Origin: Pseudomonadota bacterium | GTDB lineage: Bacteria > Pseudomonadota > Gammaproteobacteria > Burkholderiales > SG8-39 | NCBI GenBank assembly: GCA_021811085.1 | Contig: JAJZPQ010000012.1 | Span: 19,429 to 83,428, forward strand | Reading direction: 5' to 3' | DNA: 64,000 bases | Shown: positions 43,202-51,617 of the stretch, in pieces | Position numbering within the stretch: position 1 is the first letter of the stretch | Layout: each line of letters begins with the position of its first letter | Notes under the pieces: generated by a model | Told to the model about the DNA's origin: nothing | Databases searched by the model: none | Seen by the model: the letters and a program-made list of their open reading frames with translations, nothing else | Position numbers and translations under genes: made by a program

Positions 43202-44457
43202 GCGCGCGCCAAGGCGCGCTCGCGACCGCCGGCGCAGCGGTGCTCGACATCGCGCGCATCCGCGCCGATTTCCCCATTCTCAACACCAGCCCCGGCGGCA
43301 AGCCGCTCGTCTATCTGGACAACGCGGCCTCGAGCCAGATGCCGCAGCAGGTGATCGAGCGCCTGGTGCGCTACCAGAGCACCCAGCACGCGAACATACA
43401 CCGCGCGGTGCACACGCTGTCGGAGATCGCCACCGCCGAATACGAGGAAGCGCGGCGCAAGCTGGCGCGCTTCGTCAATGCGCGCGAGGAGCGCGAAGTC
43501 ATTTTCACCAGCGGCACCACGGAATCGATCAACCTCGCGATGCACGGCTGGGGGCGCAAATTCATCGGCGCCGGCGACGAAATCATCCTGACCACGCTGG
43601 AGCATCACTCGAACATCGTGCCCTGGCAAATGCTGGCCGAGGAGAAAGGCGCGAACATCCGCGTCGTGCCGATCGACGACGCGGGCGAACTGCAGCTCGG
43701 CGCGTACGAGAAGCTGTTCAACGAGCGCACCCGGCTGGTCGGCGTGGCGCATGTATCCAATGCCCTTGGCACGGTCAATCCGGTCAAGCGCATGATCGCC
43801 TATGCACACGCGCGCGGCGTCCCGGTGCTGGTCGACGGCGCGCAGGCGGCGCCGCACATGAAAGTCGACGTGCGGGATCTCGACTGCGATTTCTACGCAT
43901 TTTCCGGACACAAGCTGTGCGGACCGACTGGCATCGGCGTCCTCTACGGCAAGGCGGCCCTGCTCGAGTCCATGCAACCGTTCAAGGGCGGCGGCGACAT
44001 GATCCTGTCGGTGACGTTCGAGAAAACCCTCTACAACGTGATCCCGCAGAAATTCGAGGCCGGCACCCCGCCGATCGCGGCCGCGATCGGCCTCGGCGCC
44101 GCCGTCGATTACCTCACCGGCATAGGTATGGACGCGATCGCCGCACATGAGCGCGCCTTGCTCGATTACGCGACGCAAAAGCTGGTGCGCTTGCCGGGCC
44201 TGCGCATCATCGGCACCGCCGCCGACAAGGCCGCGGTGCTTTCGTTCACGCTGGCCGGAGTGCACCCGCACGACGTGGGCACGCTGCTCAACGAAGACGG
44301 GGTCGCGGTACGCACCGGCCATCATTGCGCGCAGCCGGTGATGCAGCGTTTCAAGGTGCCGGCGACCTCGCGCGCCTCCTTTGCGTTCTACAACACCATG
44401 GCCGAAGTCGATGCGCTCGCTGCAGGCATCGCCAAGGTGCAAAAAGTTTTTTCCTGA
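43198..44457 (+). CDS. sufS: Cysteine desulfurase SufS
   Basis: A 419-aa group II desulfurase starting with GTG at 43198, overlapping the sufD TGA (GTGA). The track start at 42838 is shadow. Motifs: FPILNTSPGGKPLVYLDNAASSQMPQ, TSGTTESINLA, ILTTLEHHSNIVPWQ, DGAQAAPHMKVDV, PLP Lys in YAFSGHKLCGPTGIGVLYG and catalytic Cys in VRTGHHCAQPVMQRF. It supplies sulfur to SufU/SufBC2D. It is the only complete cysteine desulfurase in the window, since iscS is deleted. Confidence 0.96.
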   Translation: MSARQGALATAGAAVLDIARIRADFPILNTSPGGKPLVYLDNAASSQMPQQVIERLVRYQSTQHANIHRAVHTLSEIATAEYEEARRKLARFVNAREEREVIFTSGTTESINLAMHGWGRKFIGAGDEIILTTLEHHSNIVPWQMLAEEKGANIRVVPIDDAGELQLGAYEKLFNERTRLVGVAHVSNALGTVNPVKRMIAYAHARGVPVLVDGAQAAPHMKVDVRDLDCDFYAFSGHKLCGPTGIGVLYGKAALLESMQPFKGGGDMILSVTFEKTLYNVIPQKFEAGTPPIAAAIGLGAAVDYLTGIGMDAIAAHERALLDYATQKLVRLPGLRIIGTAADKAAVLSFTLAGVHPHDVGTLLNEDGVAVRTGHHCAQPVMQRFKVPATSRASFAFYNTMAEVDALAAGIAKVQKVFS

Positions 44458-44470
44458 AGGTATTTTACTG

Positions 44471-44959
44471 ATGTCCGACCCGAAATCGCTGTATCAGGAA
44501 GTGATCCTCGATCACAACCGCAAACCGCGCAATTGGGGTGCGCTGGCGCAGGCGAGCCACAAGGCCGAAGGCCACAACCCGCTGTGCGGCGACCATCTGC
44601 ACGTGGAACTGAATGTCGAGGCCGACCGCATCGCCGCAATCGCGTTCGAAGGCGAATCCTGCGCGATCTGCAAGGCGTCGGCATCGATGATGACGACGAA
44701 CGTCAAGGGCAAGACGGTGCAGGATGCGGAAACCCTGATCCAGGAGTTTCGCGACATGGCGACCGGCCAGCTCGACACCGAAACACAGGCGCACCATCTC
44801 GGTCGGCTCACCGTGTTCGCCGGCGTGCGCGATCTGCCCACGCGCGTCAAATGCGCGATCCTGCCCTGGCACACGCTGCATGCGGCGCTGCACTCGGTCG
44901 CGGATACTTCGACCGAATCCGACAATGACCCGATGCACGCGCCGATCGGCGATGCGTAA
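44471..44959 (+). CDS. sufU: SufU-type zinc-dependent sulfur transfer protein
   Basis: A 162-aa protein from ATG 44471. It has the IscU-like fold with LYQEVILDHNRKPRNWG, first Cys and Asp in HNPLCGDHLHVELNV, second Cys in FEGESCAICKASASMM and third in RVKCAILPWHTLHAAL. The insertion between the second and third Cys (VQDAETLIQEFRDMATG...) and absence of the LPPVK motif identify SufU rather than IscU. SufU takes persulfide from SufS. It sits 13 bases after sufS, replacing the SufE partner of E. coli. Confidence 0.94.
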   Translation: MSDPKSLYQEVILDHNRKPRNWGALAQASHKAEGHNPLCGDHLHVELNVEADRIAAIAFEGESCAICKASASMMTTNVKGKTVQDAETLIQEFRDMATGQLDTETQAHHLGRLTVFAGVRDLPTRVKCAILPWHTLHAALHSVADTSTESDNDPMHAPIGDA

Positions 44960-44971
44960 ACGAAGCTTGCC

Positions 44972-45535
44972 ATGCCGAAAATAGCCGACATCGAAGACAC
45001 GCCGAATCCGAACGCGAAGAAGTTCATCCTCAAGGAGCCGCTCACCTGGGGCATCGCGCGCTCCTACGACAATGCGCGCGAGGCCGAGGAAGATCTACTG
45101 GCGGCGTCGATATTCGACATCGAGCACGTGACCAACGTGTTCTACGTCGACCACTGGCTCACGGTCACCCAGGACGGCCGCGCCGACTGGCCGGAACTGC
45201 TGCGCCGGGTCGCAGAGCGGGTCCGCGCAGCACCGGCGGCGAGCGAGCAATCCGCTCAGCTCGCCTCCGCGGCCGCCGCGGTCCCGATGAGCGAAATGAG
45301 CGCCGACGATCAGCAACGCCTCTATATGATCAACGGACTTCTGGACGAGCAGATCCGCCCCTACCTGCAAGGCGACGGCGGCGACCTGCACGTACTCGCG
45401 CTCGAAGGCAACCGGCTGACCGTGCATTACCAGGGGGCCTGCGGCAGCTGCCCCAGCTCCCTGTCGGGTACGCTGGTCGGCATCGAGCATCTGCTGCGGA
45501 CGATAGAACCCGATATCGAAGTGGTGGCAGTCTAG
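44972..45535 (+). CDS. NifU-like (Nfu) Fe-S carrier protein
   Basis: A 187-aa protein. The N-terminal Nfu_N domain begins IEDTPNPNAKKFILKEPLTWG and continues through AASIFDIEHVTNVFYVDHWLTVTQDGRADW. A flexible Ala/Ser linker runs over about 85-115, then the NifU C-terminal domain IRPYLQGDGGDLHVLALEGNRLTVHYQGACGSCPSSL with the CxxC cluster pair. It is the probable carrier that passes clusters from SufBC2D to targets. Last gene of the suf operon, 12 bases after sufU. Confidence 0.93.
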   Translation: MPKIADIEDTPNPNAKKFILKEPLTWGIARSYDNAREAEEDLLAASIFDIEHVTNVFYVDHWLTVTQDGRADWPELLRRVAERVRAAPAASEQSAQLASAAAAVPMSEMSADDQQRLYMINGLLDEQIRPYLQGDGGDLHVLALEGNRLTVHYQGACGSCPSSLSGTLVGIEHLLRTIEPDIEVVAV

Positions 45536-45632
45536 TCGGCTGTCACCTGCAGCATTCCTTGCGCCCCGTAGGCCAGCGCCATCCGGCGAAGTGCAGCGCG
45601 CCGGATCGCCGCACGCCCGATTTCAGTGTTCC

Positions 45633-45646
45633 TTGATCAAAGTCAC
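45633..45646. promoter_or_regulatory. Weak FNR-like box upstream of dnaK-like gene
   Basis: TTGATCAAAGTCAC: perfect left half, 3 of 5 in the right half (8 of 10 overall). It is 80 bases before the dnaK start. Listed because it resembles four other boxes in the window; alone it would not be called. Confidence 0.25.
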
Positions 45647-45726
45647 ACTGCTCGGACATCGGAATCGCTTCAATGTATCTGTGCCGGCACGCGCGGTTGC
45701 GCGCATACGGCCGGCAAGGAGCGTTT

Positions 45727-47622
45727 ATGGCCATCATCGGCATCGATCTCGGCACCTCGAATTCCGCCGCTGCGGTACTGCGCGGCGGGCGTCCGGTCAT
45801 CATTCCCAGCGCCGAAGGCATCAGCATCGGCGGCAAGGCCTTCCCCAGCTACGTTGCGTTGACGGCGGACGGCCAGATGCTGGTGGGCGAGCCGGCGCGG
45901 CGACAGGCCGCGGCTAACCCGGAAGGCACGGCCAGCGCGTTCAAGCGCAGGATGGGCCGGCGCGAAAGCATACGCCTGAGGGAGCGCGAGTATTCGCCGG
46001 AGCAGCTCTCGGCCTTCCTGCTGCAGAAAATCAAACGCGACGCGGAAGCTTTCCTGGGCGAGCCGGTGCAGAAAGCGGTCGTCACCGTGCCTGCGTATTT
46101 CGACGACAACCAGCGCGCCGCCACCAAGGACGCCTGCCGCATCGCCGGCCTGGAAGTAGTGCGCCTGGTCAACGAACCGACTGCGGCCTCGCTCGCCTAC
46201 GGCCTCGACCGCCTGGGCGAGGAACTGCGCATCGTGGTGATCGACCTCGGGGGCGGAACCCTGGATGTCACCATCATGGAATTCGGCAAAGGCGTGTTCG
46301 AGGTCAAAGCCACCAGCGGCGACACTCAACTCGGCGGCACCGACATGAATCAGCGCATTTTCGAGCACCTCGCCGAACGCTTCCAGATGTCTACCGGCAT
46401 CGATGTGCGCAACGACCGCAAGGCCGCCGCGCGCCTGATCGAAGCCGCCGAAGCCGCCAAGATCGAACTCACCACCAGCATGAGCACCCATATCAGCCTG
46501 CCCTATCTCGCTGCGGCGCAGGGCGAGCCGCGCCATCTGGAACTGGACCTCAATCGCACCGAACTCGAGCGCCTGGTGCGGCCGGTGATCGAGCGTTGCC
46601 GCGCCCCGGTGGAACAGGCCCTGCACGATGCCGGCATCGCCCCGCGCGACGTGGGGCGCGTGGTGTTCGTCGGCGGACCGACGCGTATGCCCGTGGTGCG
46701 CGCGTATTTCGAGGAGCTGTTCGGACGCAAGGCGGAGATGGGCGTGGACCCGATGGAATGCGTCGCCGCCGGCGCCGCGATTCAGGCCGGCGTGCTCGCG
46801 GGCGAAGTCGGCGGCATCGTGCTCGTGGACGTGACGCCGCTCACGCTGGGTGTGGAAACGCTGGGCGGCATCGCCACCGCGCTGATCGCGCGCAACACGC
46901 CGATCCCGGTCAAGCGCAGCGAGACGTTCACCACCGCTGCCGACATGCAGACCAGCGTCACCATCCATGTGTTCCAGGGCGAGCGGCCGATGGCGGGAGA
47001 CAACACCAGCCTGGGCGAATTCAATCTGGACGGTCTGCCGCCGGCGCCGCGCGGTATTCCCAAGATCGAAGTGAGCTTCGACATTGACTCCAACGGCATA
47101 CTCAGCGTTTCCGCACGCGATACGGCCAGCGGCAAATCGCAGTCCATCAGCATCAGCGGTTCCACCCGGCTGTCCGAGGAGGATAAGAAGCGCATGGTGC
47201 AGGACGCCGAGCGCTACGCCGACGCGGACAAGAAGCGGCGCGAGGATGCGGAAAAACTCAATGCCGCCGACGCCGCCTGCTACGAGGCCGAGAAAATGCT
47301 GGCGAACTTCGCCGACAAACTCACCGATGAGCTGAAGCGGCGCATCGAGAGCGCCGCGCGCGAGACCAAGGAGGCGCTGCTCAAGAAAGACGTGGCGCTC
47401 GCCAGCGAACGCGCCGAAGCGCTGAAGAAACTGCTGAAAGAGGCAGGAGCAGTGCTCTATGCGCAATCGGGACAGGCGCCGAAAAGCGGTCCGTATGCGG
47501 AAACGCGCTGGGATGGGCCGCAGCCACAGCCGAATGTGGGCGAGCCCGGCGGGCAGGCGCGCCCCAGCGGCTCCGGGCCGCGCGGCAAGGTGGTGGATGC
47601 CGAATACGAAGAGCACAAGTAA
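45727..47622 (+). CDS. dnaK: Hsp70 chaperone, DnaK-like (second copy type)
   Basis: A 631-aa protein from ATG 45727 (AAGGAG upstream). ATPase motifs: [103 protein letters not shown]. The substrate domain starts at [15 protein letters not shown], and the lid ends ...[12 protein letters not shown]. The [13 protein letters not shown] opening differs from canonical DnaK (GTTNS), typical of accessory DnaK2-type chaperones. It follows the suf operon and is paired with dnaJ. It is not HscA by its C-terminus. Confidence 0.92.
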   Translation: MAIIGIDLGTSNSAAAVLRGGRPVIIPSAEGISIGGKAFPSYVALTADGQMLVGEPARRQAAANPEGTASAFKRRMGRRESIRLREREYSPEQLSAFLLQKIKRDAEAFLGEPVQKAVVTVPAYFDDNQRAATKDACRIAGLEVVRLVNEPTAASLAYGLDRLGEELRIVVIDLGGGTLDVTIMEFGKGVFEVKATSGDTQLGGTDMNQRIFEHLAERFQMSTGIDVRNDRKAAARLIEAAEAAKIELTTSMSTHISLPYLAAAQGEPRHLELDLNRTELERLVRPVIERCRAPVEQALHDAGIAPRDVGRVVFVGGPTRMPVVRAYFEELFGRKAEMGVDPMECVAAGAAIQAGVLAGEVGGIVLVDVTPLTLGVETLGGIATALIARNTPIPVKRSETFTTAADMQTSVTIHVFQGERPMAGDNTSLGEFNLDGLPPAPRGIPKIEVSFDIDSNGILSVSARDTASGKSQSISISGSTRLSEEDKKRMVQDAERYADADKKRREDAEKLNAADAACYEAEKMLANFADKLTDELKRRIESAARETKEALLKKDVALASERAEALKKLLKEAGAVLYAQSGQAPKSGPYAETRWDGPQPQPNVGEPGGQARPSGSGPRGKVVDAEYEEHK

Positions 47623-47645
47623 GGCCGCGAACCGGGAGCGCCGCC

Positions 47646-48752
47646 ATTTCCGCAACTGCCCAGCGCGACTATTACGAGGTGCTAGGCGTCTCCAAAAACG
47701 CCGACGAGAAGGCGATCAAGGACGCTTTCCGCAATCTCGCCCTGAAATATCACCCGGACAGGAATAAGGAGCCAGGTGCGGAGGAGCGCTTCAAAGGCAT
47801 CGCCGAGGCCTATGCGGTTCTGTCCGACCCGAAGAAGCGCGCCGAATACGATGCGCGCGGATTCGCCGGTGTGGCCGGCTTCAGCAAGGAGGATTTGTTC
47901 GGCGGCATCAATTTCGAGGATATCTTCGGCGGCCTCAATTTCGATTTTGGAGGGTTCAGTCCGTTCGAAGGTTTTTTCCGCCGCCGCAGGGGTCCGCCGC
48001 GCGGCGCCAACATCGAAGTGGATCTTTTCGTTCCGCTGGAAAAAGTGGCCAGCGGCGGCGAGGAGAAGGTTCGTCTCGGTCGTCCGGCCGCCTGCGCGGC
48101 CTGCCATGGCACGGGCGCCGAAGGCGGGACCGCAGCGCGCACCTGCAAGCAATGCGGCGGCAGCGGCCGCATCACCCGCAGCCAGCAGGAAAAAAAAGAG
48201 CATGTCCTGATACAGCAGATCAGCACCTGCCCTGCCTGCCGCGGTCGCGGCAGCATCATCGACCGCCCCTGCCCGAAATGCGGCGGCAGCGGCGAAGTGG
48301 AGAAAGAAGAGGAACTCACGGTCAAAATCCCCCAAGGCGTAGAGGAAGGCATGGCGCTGCGCATTCCGGGCAAAGGGATGCCGAGCCCGGAGGCAGGCGG
48401 CACGACCGGAGATCTGTTCGTGGTCGTGCGCTCGCGGCGCGATCCGCGCTTTGAGCGCGCCGGGGCCGACCTGCTGCGCGAGGAAACCATCTCGCTCACC
48501 GATGCGGTGCTGGGCGCCACGCTGGAGGTGCCGACGCTGAGCGGTTCGGCCAGCGTCGGCATACCGCCCGGAACTCAGCCCGGCGCGGTATTGCGGCTCA
48601 AGGGAAAAGGTCTGCCCGAATTCGGCAATGCGCGCCATGGCGAACTGTACTTGCGCATTGAAGTCCGGGTGCCGGAGCGGCTTACGCGCGAAGAGCGCGA
48701 ACTGTACGAGCGGCTGCGCGCGCTCCAGCGTTCGAAGCCCGCAGCAGCATAG
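47646..48752 (+). CDS. dnaJ: DnaJ co-chaperone with probable ATT start
   Basis: J domain: [18 protein letters not shown]...[19 protein letters not shown] (HPD present); Gly/Phe-rich segment [20 protein letters not shown]; four CxxCxGxG zinc motifs ([32 protein letters not shown]); C-terminal client domains with [15 protein letters not shown]. The track starts at GTG 47679, which would remove RDYYE of the J-domain first helix. No ATG, GTG or TTG lies in frame between the dnaK stop and 47679. ATT at 47646 has GGGAG 7 bases upstream and gives [16 protein letters not shown], 368 aa. Confidence 0.9.
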   Translation: MSATAQRDYYEVLGVSKNADEKAIKDAFRNLALKYHPDRNKEPGAEERFKGIAEAYAVLSDPKKRAEYDARGFAGVAGFSKEDLFGGINFEDIFGGLNFDFGGFSPFEGFFRRRRGPPRGANIEVDLFVPLEKVASGGEEKVRLGRPAACAACHGTGAEGGTAARTCKQCGGSGRITRSQQEKKEHVLIQQISTCPACRGRGSIIDRPCPKCGGSGEVEKEEELTVKIPQGVEEGMALRIPGKGMPSPEAGGTTGDLFVVVRSRRDPRFERAGADLLREETISLTDAVLGATLEVPTLSGSASVGIPPGTQPGAVLRLKGKGLPEFGNARHGELYLRIEVRVPERLTREERELYERLRALQRSKPAAA

Positions 48753-48784
48753 AAACCGCGCCGCTTGCTCGATCCGGATGGGCG

Positions 48785-49591
48785 CTAGGTCCCGCCGCTG
48801 GTGGCCATGGTGTAGAGCGTAAGCGCGATCTCGATCACGATCAGGACCACGATGGACCATTCGAGCCGCAGCGAACGCTTGCTGTGCAGCAGTTCGGCCA
48901 CGGTCTGCACCGTGCGCGAAATCAGGTTCAGCTTGCGCTCCAGCGCCGCATAGCGTTCGCGGATTTCGAACTCGCCCTCCATGCGCAGATACAGGCCTTC
49001 CAGACTCGGGTGTTCCCACAGCGTGTCCGGCTTTTCGCTGATTTCCACGCGGCCGACCATCATCTGCTCGGACAGCAGCATCGCGCCTATATGCCTGAGC
49101 AATTCGGAAGAATTCGCGAGAATGCGGCCGTCGCGCTCGAGGTTGCGCGCGAGCGGCTCGATACGGTCGAAATTCTGCGCCACGCGCGATTCGTACATCG
49201 CGAGCGCCACGCTCTGGCTCAGCACCGAGGCCACCAACTGCAAGCGCTCGACGGACATAGCCTCAAAATAAACCGCATCGCCCTGCATGCCCTCGCGCAC
49301 CTGCGGATCGATGCGCACCGCAACGTCTTCGGTTTCCGGCTTGTCGTAGCGGTTCCAGACCAGCGCCAGCACCTGTTCGAGGAATGCGGCCTGCGCGGCG
49401 GGCGTGACATCGAACAAGACCACGGCGCCGTAACGGAACAATACGGCCGCGCCGCCGCCGCTGACCGGCACCGTCAGCGGATTGCGCGCAAGGGCTTCGC
49501 CGGCGAAACGGCTGCGCAGGTCGATGCGCTCGCCGAGCAGCAAAGCTCTGGCGCTAAAGCTGGTGCTGGAAAGAACGGTCGAAGCATCCAT
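48785..49591 (-). CDS. RMD1/YagE (DUF155) family membrane-anchored protein
   Basis: A 268-aa protein from ATG 49591 (the track start at 49702 is upstream shadow). It shows the family features ALLLGERIDLRSRF, GGGAAVLFRYGAVVLFDV, SVERLQLVASVLSQSVALAMYESRV, and a C-terminal helix WSIVVLIVIEIALTLYTMAT that would anchor the protein. Eukaryotic relatives (RMD1, RMND1) are mitochondrial; the bacterial function is unknown. Convergent with dnaJ, 32 bases apart. Confidence 0.85.
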   Translation of the reverse strand: MDASTVLSSTSFSARALLLGERIDLRSRFAGEALARNPLTVPVSGGGAAVLFRYGAVVLFDVTPAAQAAFLEQVLALVWNRYDKPETEDVAVRIDPQVREGMQGDAVYFEAMSVERLQLVASVLSQSVALAMYESRVAQNFDRIEPLARNLERDGRILANSSELLRHIGAMLLSEQMMVGRVEISEKPDTLWEHPSLEGLYLRMEGEFEIRERYAALERKLNLISRTVQTVAELLHSKRSLRLEWSIVVLIVIEIALTLYTMATSGGT

Positions 49592-49637
49592 GCGCCAAGC
49601 CCCGGCTGCCGCTAGCCCTGCCCTTGCGCCGAGCCGG

Positions 49638-49877
49638 CTATTGCTCCGGAGTGTTCGGCCGCATTTCGCCCTTGCGCACCCAGACGCCGCGCTCCTCGCC
49701 ATGCAGCAACTCGTCCCCGCTCAGGACATAAGTGCCTATGGGGTAGGCGGTATCGTTGAAGTAGCAGGTGCCCGCTTCGAGTTCCATGTCGAGCGAAAGC
49801 TCTTCGTACCCGTCCAGAATCGGCGAGGTCCTGCGCTCAGGATCGGGAGCGCCTACCTGAACCACTTGCTTGGCCAT
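49638..49877 (-). CDS. Small hypothetical protein
   Basis: A 79-aa acidic protein from ATG 49877, with AAGGAG 8 bases upstream. The start at 49901 in the track lacks such a site. It reads MAKQVVQVGAPDPERRTSPILDG and later LEAGTCYFNDTAYPIGTYVLSGDELLHGEERGVWVRKGEMRPN. No signal peptide or membrane segment. I do not recognise the family. It is 46 bases upstream of the RMD1-like gene on the same strand, so co-transcription is likely. Confidence 0.6.
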   Translation of the reverse strand: MAKQVVQVGAPDPERRTSPILDGYEELSLDMELEAGTCYFNDTAYPIGTYVLSGDELLHGEERGVWVRKGEMRPNTPEQ

Positions 49878-50077
49878 GCGCTGCTCCTTATTCGAGGTCA
49901 AAGCCTTGCGGCGGACAACACCAGCTTACCCACCGCGGAAGCGATGGTCTTGATAAGAATCAAAGCTGAGACCTGCCTGGAATTCAATATAGATCGCGTT
50001 GGAGCGCGTGCAATGGCCGACCCGGGAACATCAAGCAGCACACTGAACGACGCCGATGTTCGCGGCGGCTTGGCGGC

Positions 50078-50353
50078 ATGATCCCGATTCAGGAACTGCT
50101 CAGCCGCATCCGCTGGGACCCCGCATTCGAACACGCTAAAATCGTCGTCGGCTATTACGACCGCGTCGATAAGCAGATCGTGAAAGTGCCGCTGGCGCGC
50201 ATCGAGTTCGCAAGCGACTGCCGTAGCTCGTTCGAGGCGATCGCGGCGGACGGCTTGGTGCATTCGGTGCCCTACCACCGCGTGCGCGAGGTGTATCGAG
50301 ACGGCGAGCTGATCTGGCACCGGCCCGAGCCGCCGCTGCCGCACCACCACTGA
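50078..50353 (+). CDS. DUF504 family protein
   Basis: A 91-aa protein, MIPIQELLSRIRWDPAFEHAKIVVGYYDRV... The opening IPIQELLSRIRWDP and the segments VGYYDRVDKQIVKVPLARIEF and VPYHRVREVYRDGELIWHR match DUF504. Archaeal and bacterial relatives are sometimes found with RNA-processing genes; the function is unknown. The His-rich end (PPLPHHH) is unusual. Confidence 0.8.
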   Translation: MIPIQELLSRIRWDPAFEHAKIVVGYYDRVDKQIVKVPLARIEFASDCRSSFEAIAADGLVHSVPYHRVREVYRDGELIWHRPEPPLPHHH

Positions 50354-50410
50354 AGAACACGGGCGCCGCGGGGGCGAGAAAACGGCGGGAATGCGCGCTC
50401 CAACTGTTCG

Positions 50411-50416
50411 TATAAT
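50411..50416 (+). promoter_or_regulatory. Perfect -10 hexamer before the frameshifted gene
   Basis: TATAAT in a local AT-rich stretch, 43 bases before ATG 50459. No -35 hexamer is seen at the usual distance. Confidence 0.3.
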
Positions 50417-50458
50417 ATTTCGATTGGGAGTAACCAGGTTCGACCGAATAGGTCAGGA

Positions 50459-50940
50459 ATGACTGCCACCGCTGATTGGCAAGAGCTTGCCTACGCGCTG
50501 CGCGAGCTGCATCGCGCGCTGATGGAACGCGCGCGACGGGATTACGAGCGGGAGCATGGCGTCGCGCTCAGCCCGGTCGAGCAGCTGGCCTGCTCACGAC
50601 GGACCCGTTCTTCGAATGGTTGCGCGGACTGTCGGAGCTGATGGTGGATATCGATCTCGTGCGCGACGCGGATCCGCCGGTTTTGGCGGAGATGTCGACT
50701 GCCGTGCGTGCAGCCGTCGAGCATTTCATCGCGGCACCGAGCCTGCCCGCATCAGGCGACACCTTTGCGCAGCGCTACTGGCCCTACTTGCACGACGATC
50801 CCCATGTCGCGATGGCGCACGCAGGCGTGAAACGCGCGCTGGCTTCGTGGCCGCGTCCGCCGCAAACGGATGCGGCCAGCCTGCTGCACGAGCGGCATCG
50901 GCTGGCCGAAAAAGCCCGCCATCGCAGCGGCCGTCGCTGA
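50459..50940 (+). pseudogene. Conserved-looking small gene broken by a one-base frameshift
   Basis: ATG 50459 opens MTATADWQELAYALRELHRALMERARRDYE and runs to SPVEQLA at about 50590. The coherent protein then continues in another frame: LLTTDPFFEWLRGLSELMVDIDLVRD, AVRAAVEHFIAAPSLPASGDTFAQRYWPYLHDDPHVAMAH and a charged end at the TGA at 50940. Adding one C to GCC TG (GCC CTG) near 50590 would restore a 160-aa helical protein. The shift is at a short C run, so sequencing error and true mutation are both possible. I do not recognise the function. Confidence 0.72.
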
Positions 50941-51135
50941 GCCCCCCGCACCTTGGAGCGTTAATTTCGCCCTATGTGTGCTGGCGCACCGCGGCGCGAC
51001 CGTTGACGGCCTATGCTCATTCCGTGACTCAGCATGCAAGAGTCGATCTGGTCCCCTGCAGCGCCAACCGGTGCGGCAGTTGCTGCGTCAACCAAGGTGT
51101 CTTTTGATGATCAATTACTTAACTGGGGTAACACG

Positions 51136-51525
51136 ATGAAATTCGCGCAAATATTGGCGGTATTCGCGGCGCTCACGCTGTCGATCGGGAACGTTATGGC
51201 GGTTCCGCCGGGCAAGACGGTGGAGTTTGCCAGCCCCATGGGCAAGGTGACATTCGATGGCAAGGCACATGCGGACAAAGGCTTGAAATGCGCCGACTGC
51301 CACAGCAAGCCCAAGCTGTTCGAAATGAAAAAAGGCGGCGACAAGATCAACATGGCTGCAATGAACGACGGCAAGTTCTGCGGCACCTGCCATGACGGCA
51401 ACAAGGCTTTCAGCGTCAAGGCGCCGGACAGTTGCGTGAAATGCCACAAGAAGGATGACGCAGGCGCGGCCGGCGGCGGCGGCGGCGGCGGAACCGGGGG
51501 CAAAGGCGACGCGCCGAAGAATTAA
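51136..51525 (+). CDS. Small periplasmic triheme cytochrome (c7-type)
   Basis: A 129-aa protein from ATG 51136. The signal peptide is MKFAQILAVFAALTLSIGNVMA. Three haem c motifs follow: CADCH, CGTCH and CVKCH. Extra His residues (HADKGLKCADCH) could provide distal ligands, as in c7 cytochromes. The C-terminus is a flexible Gly-rich tail (GGGGGGGTGGKGDAPKN). It probably shuttles electrons in the periplasm. Partner unknown; followed by a clear terminator, so it is monocistronic. Confidence 0.9.
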   Translation: MKFAQILAVFAALTLSIGNVMAVPPGKTVEFASPMGKVTFDGKAHADKGLKCADCHSKPKLFEMKKGGDKINMAAMNDGKFCGTCHDGNKAFSVKAPDSCVKCHKKDDAGAAGGGGGGGTGGKGDAPKN

Positions 51526-51544
51526 TAGCGGCGAACAGCAAAAC

Positions 51545-51576
51545 AAGGGCGGCAGCGCATGCCGCCCTTCATTTTT
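51545..51576 (+). terminator. Rho-independent terminator after the triheme cytochrome
   Basis: AAGGGCGGCA pairs perfectly with TGCCGCCCTT around a GCGCA loop, and CATTTTT follows. It starts 19 bases after the cytochrome stop. It may also serve the convergent mgtA transcript. Confidence 0.85.
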
Positions 51577-51617
51577 GCATTCTCAGGCGCCCGCCCGCGC
51601 AACGCGCGCAGCCACCG

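Noticed and set aside
45727-47622. HscA of the missing isc operon
   Set aside because: The Hsp70 has a DnaK-type C-terminus (VVDAEYEE) and is paired with a zinc-finger DnaJ, not with HscB. It does not look specialised for IscU.
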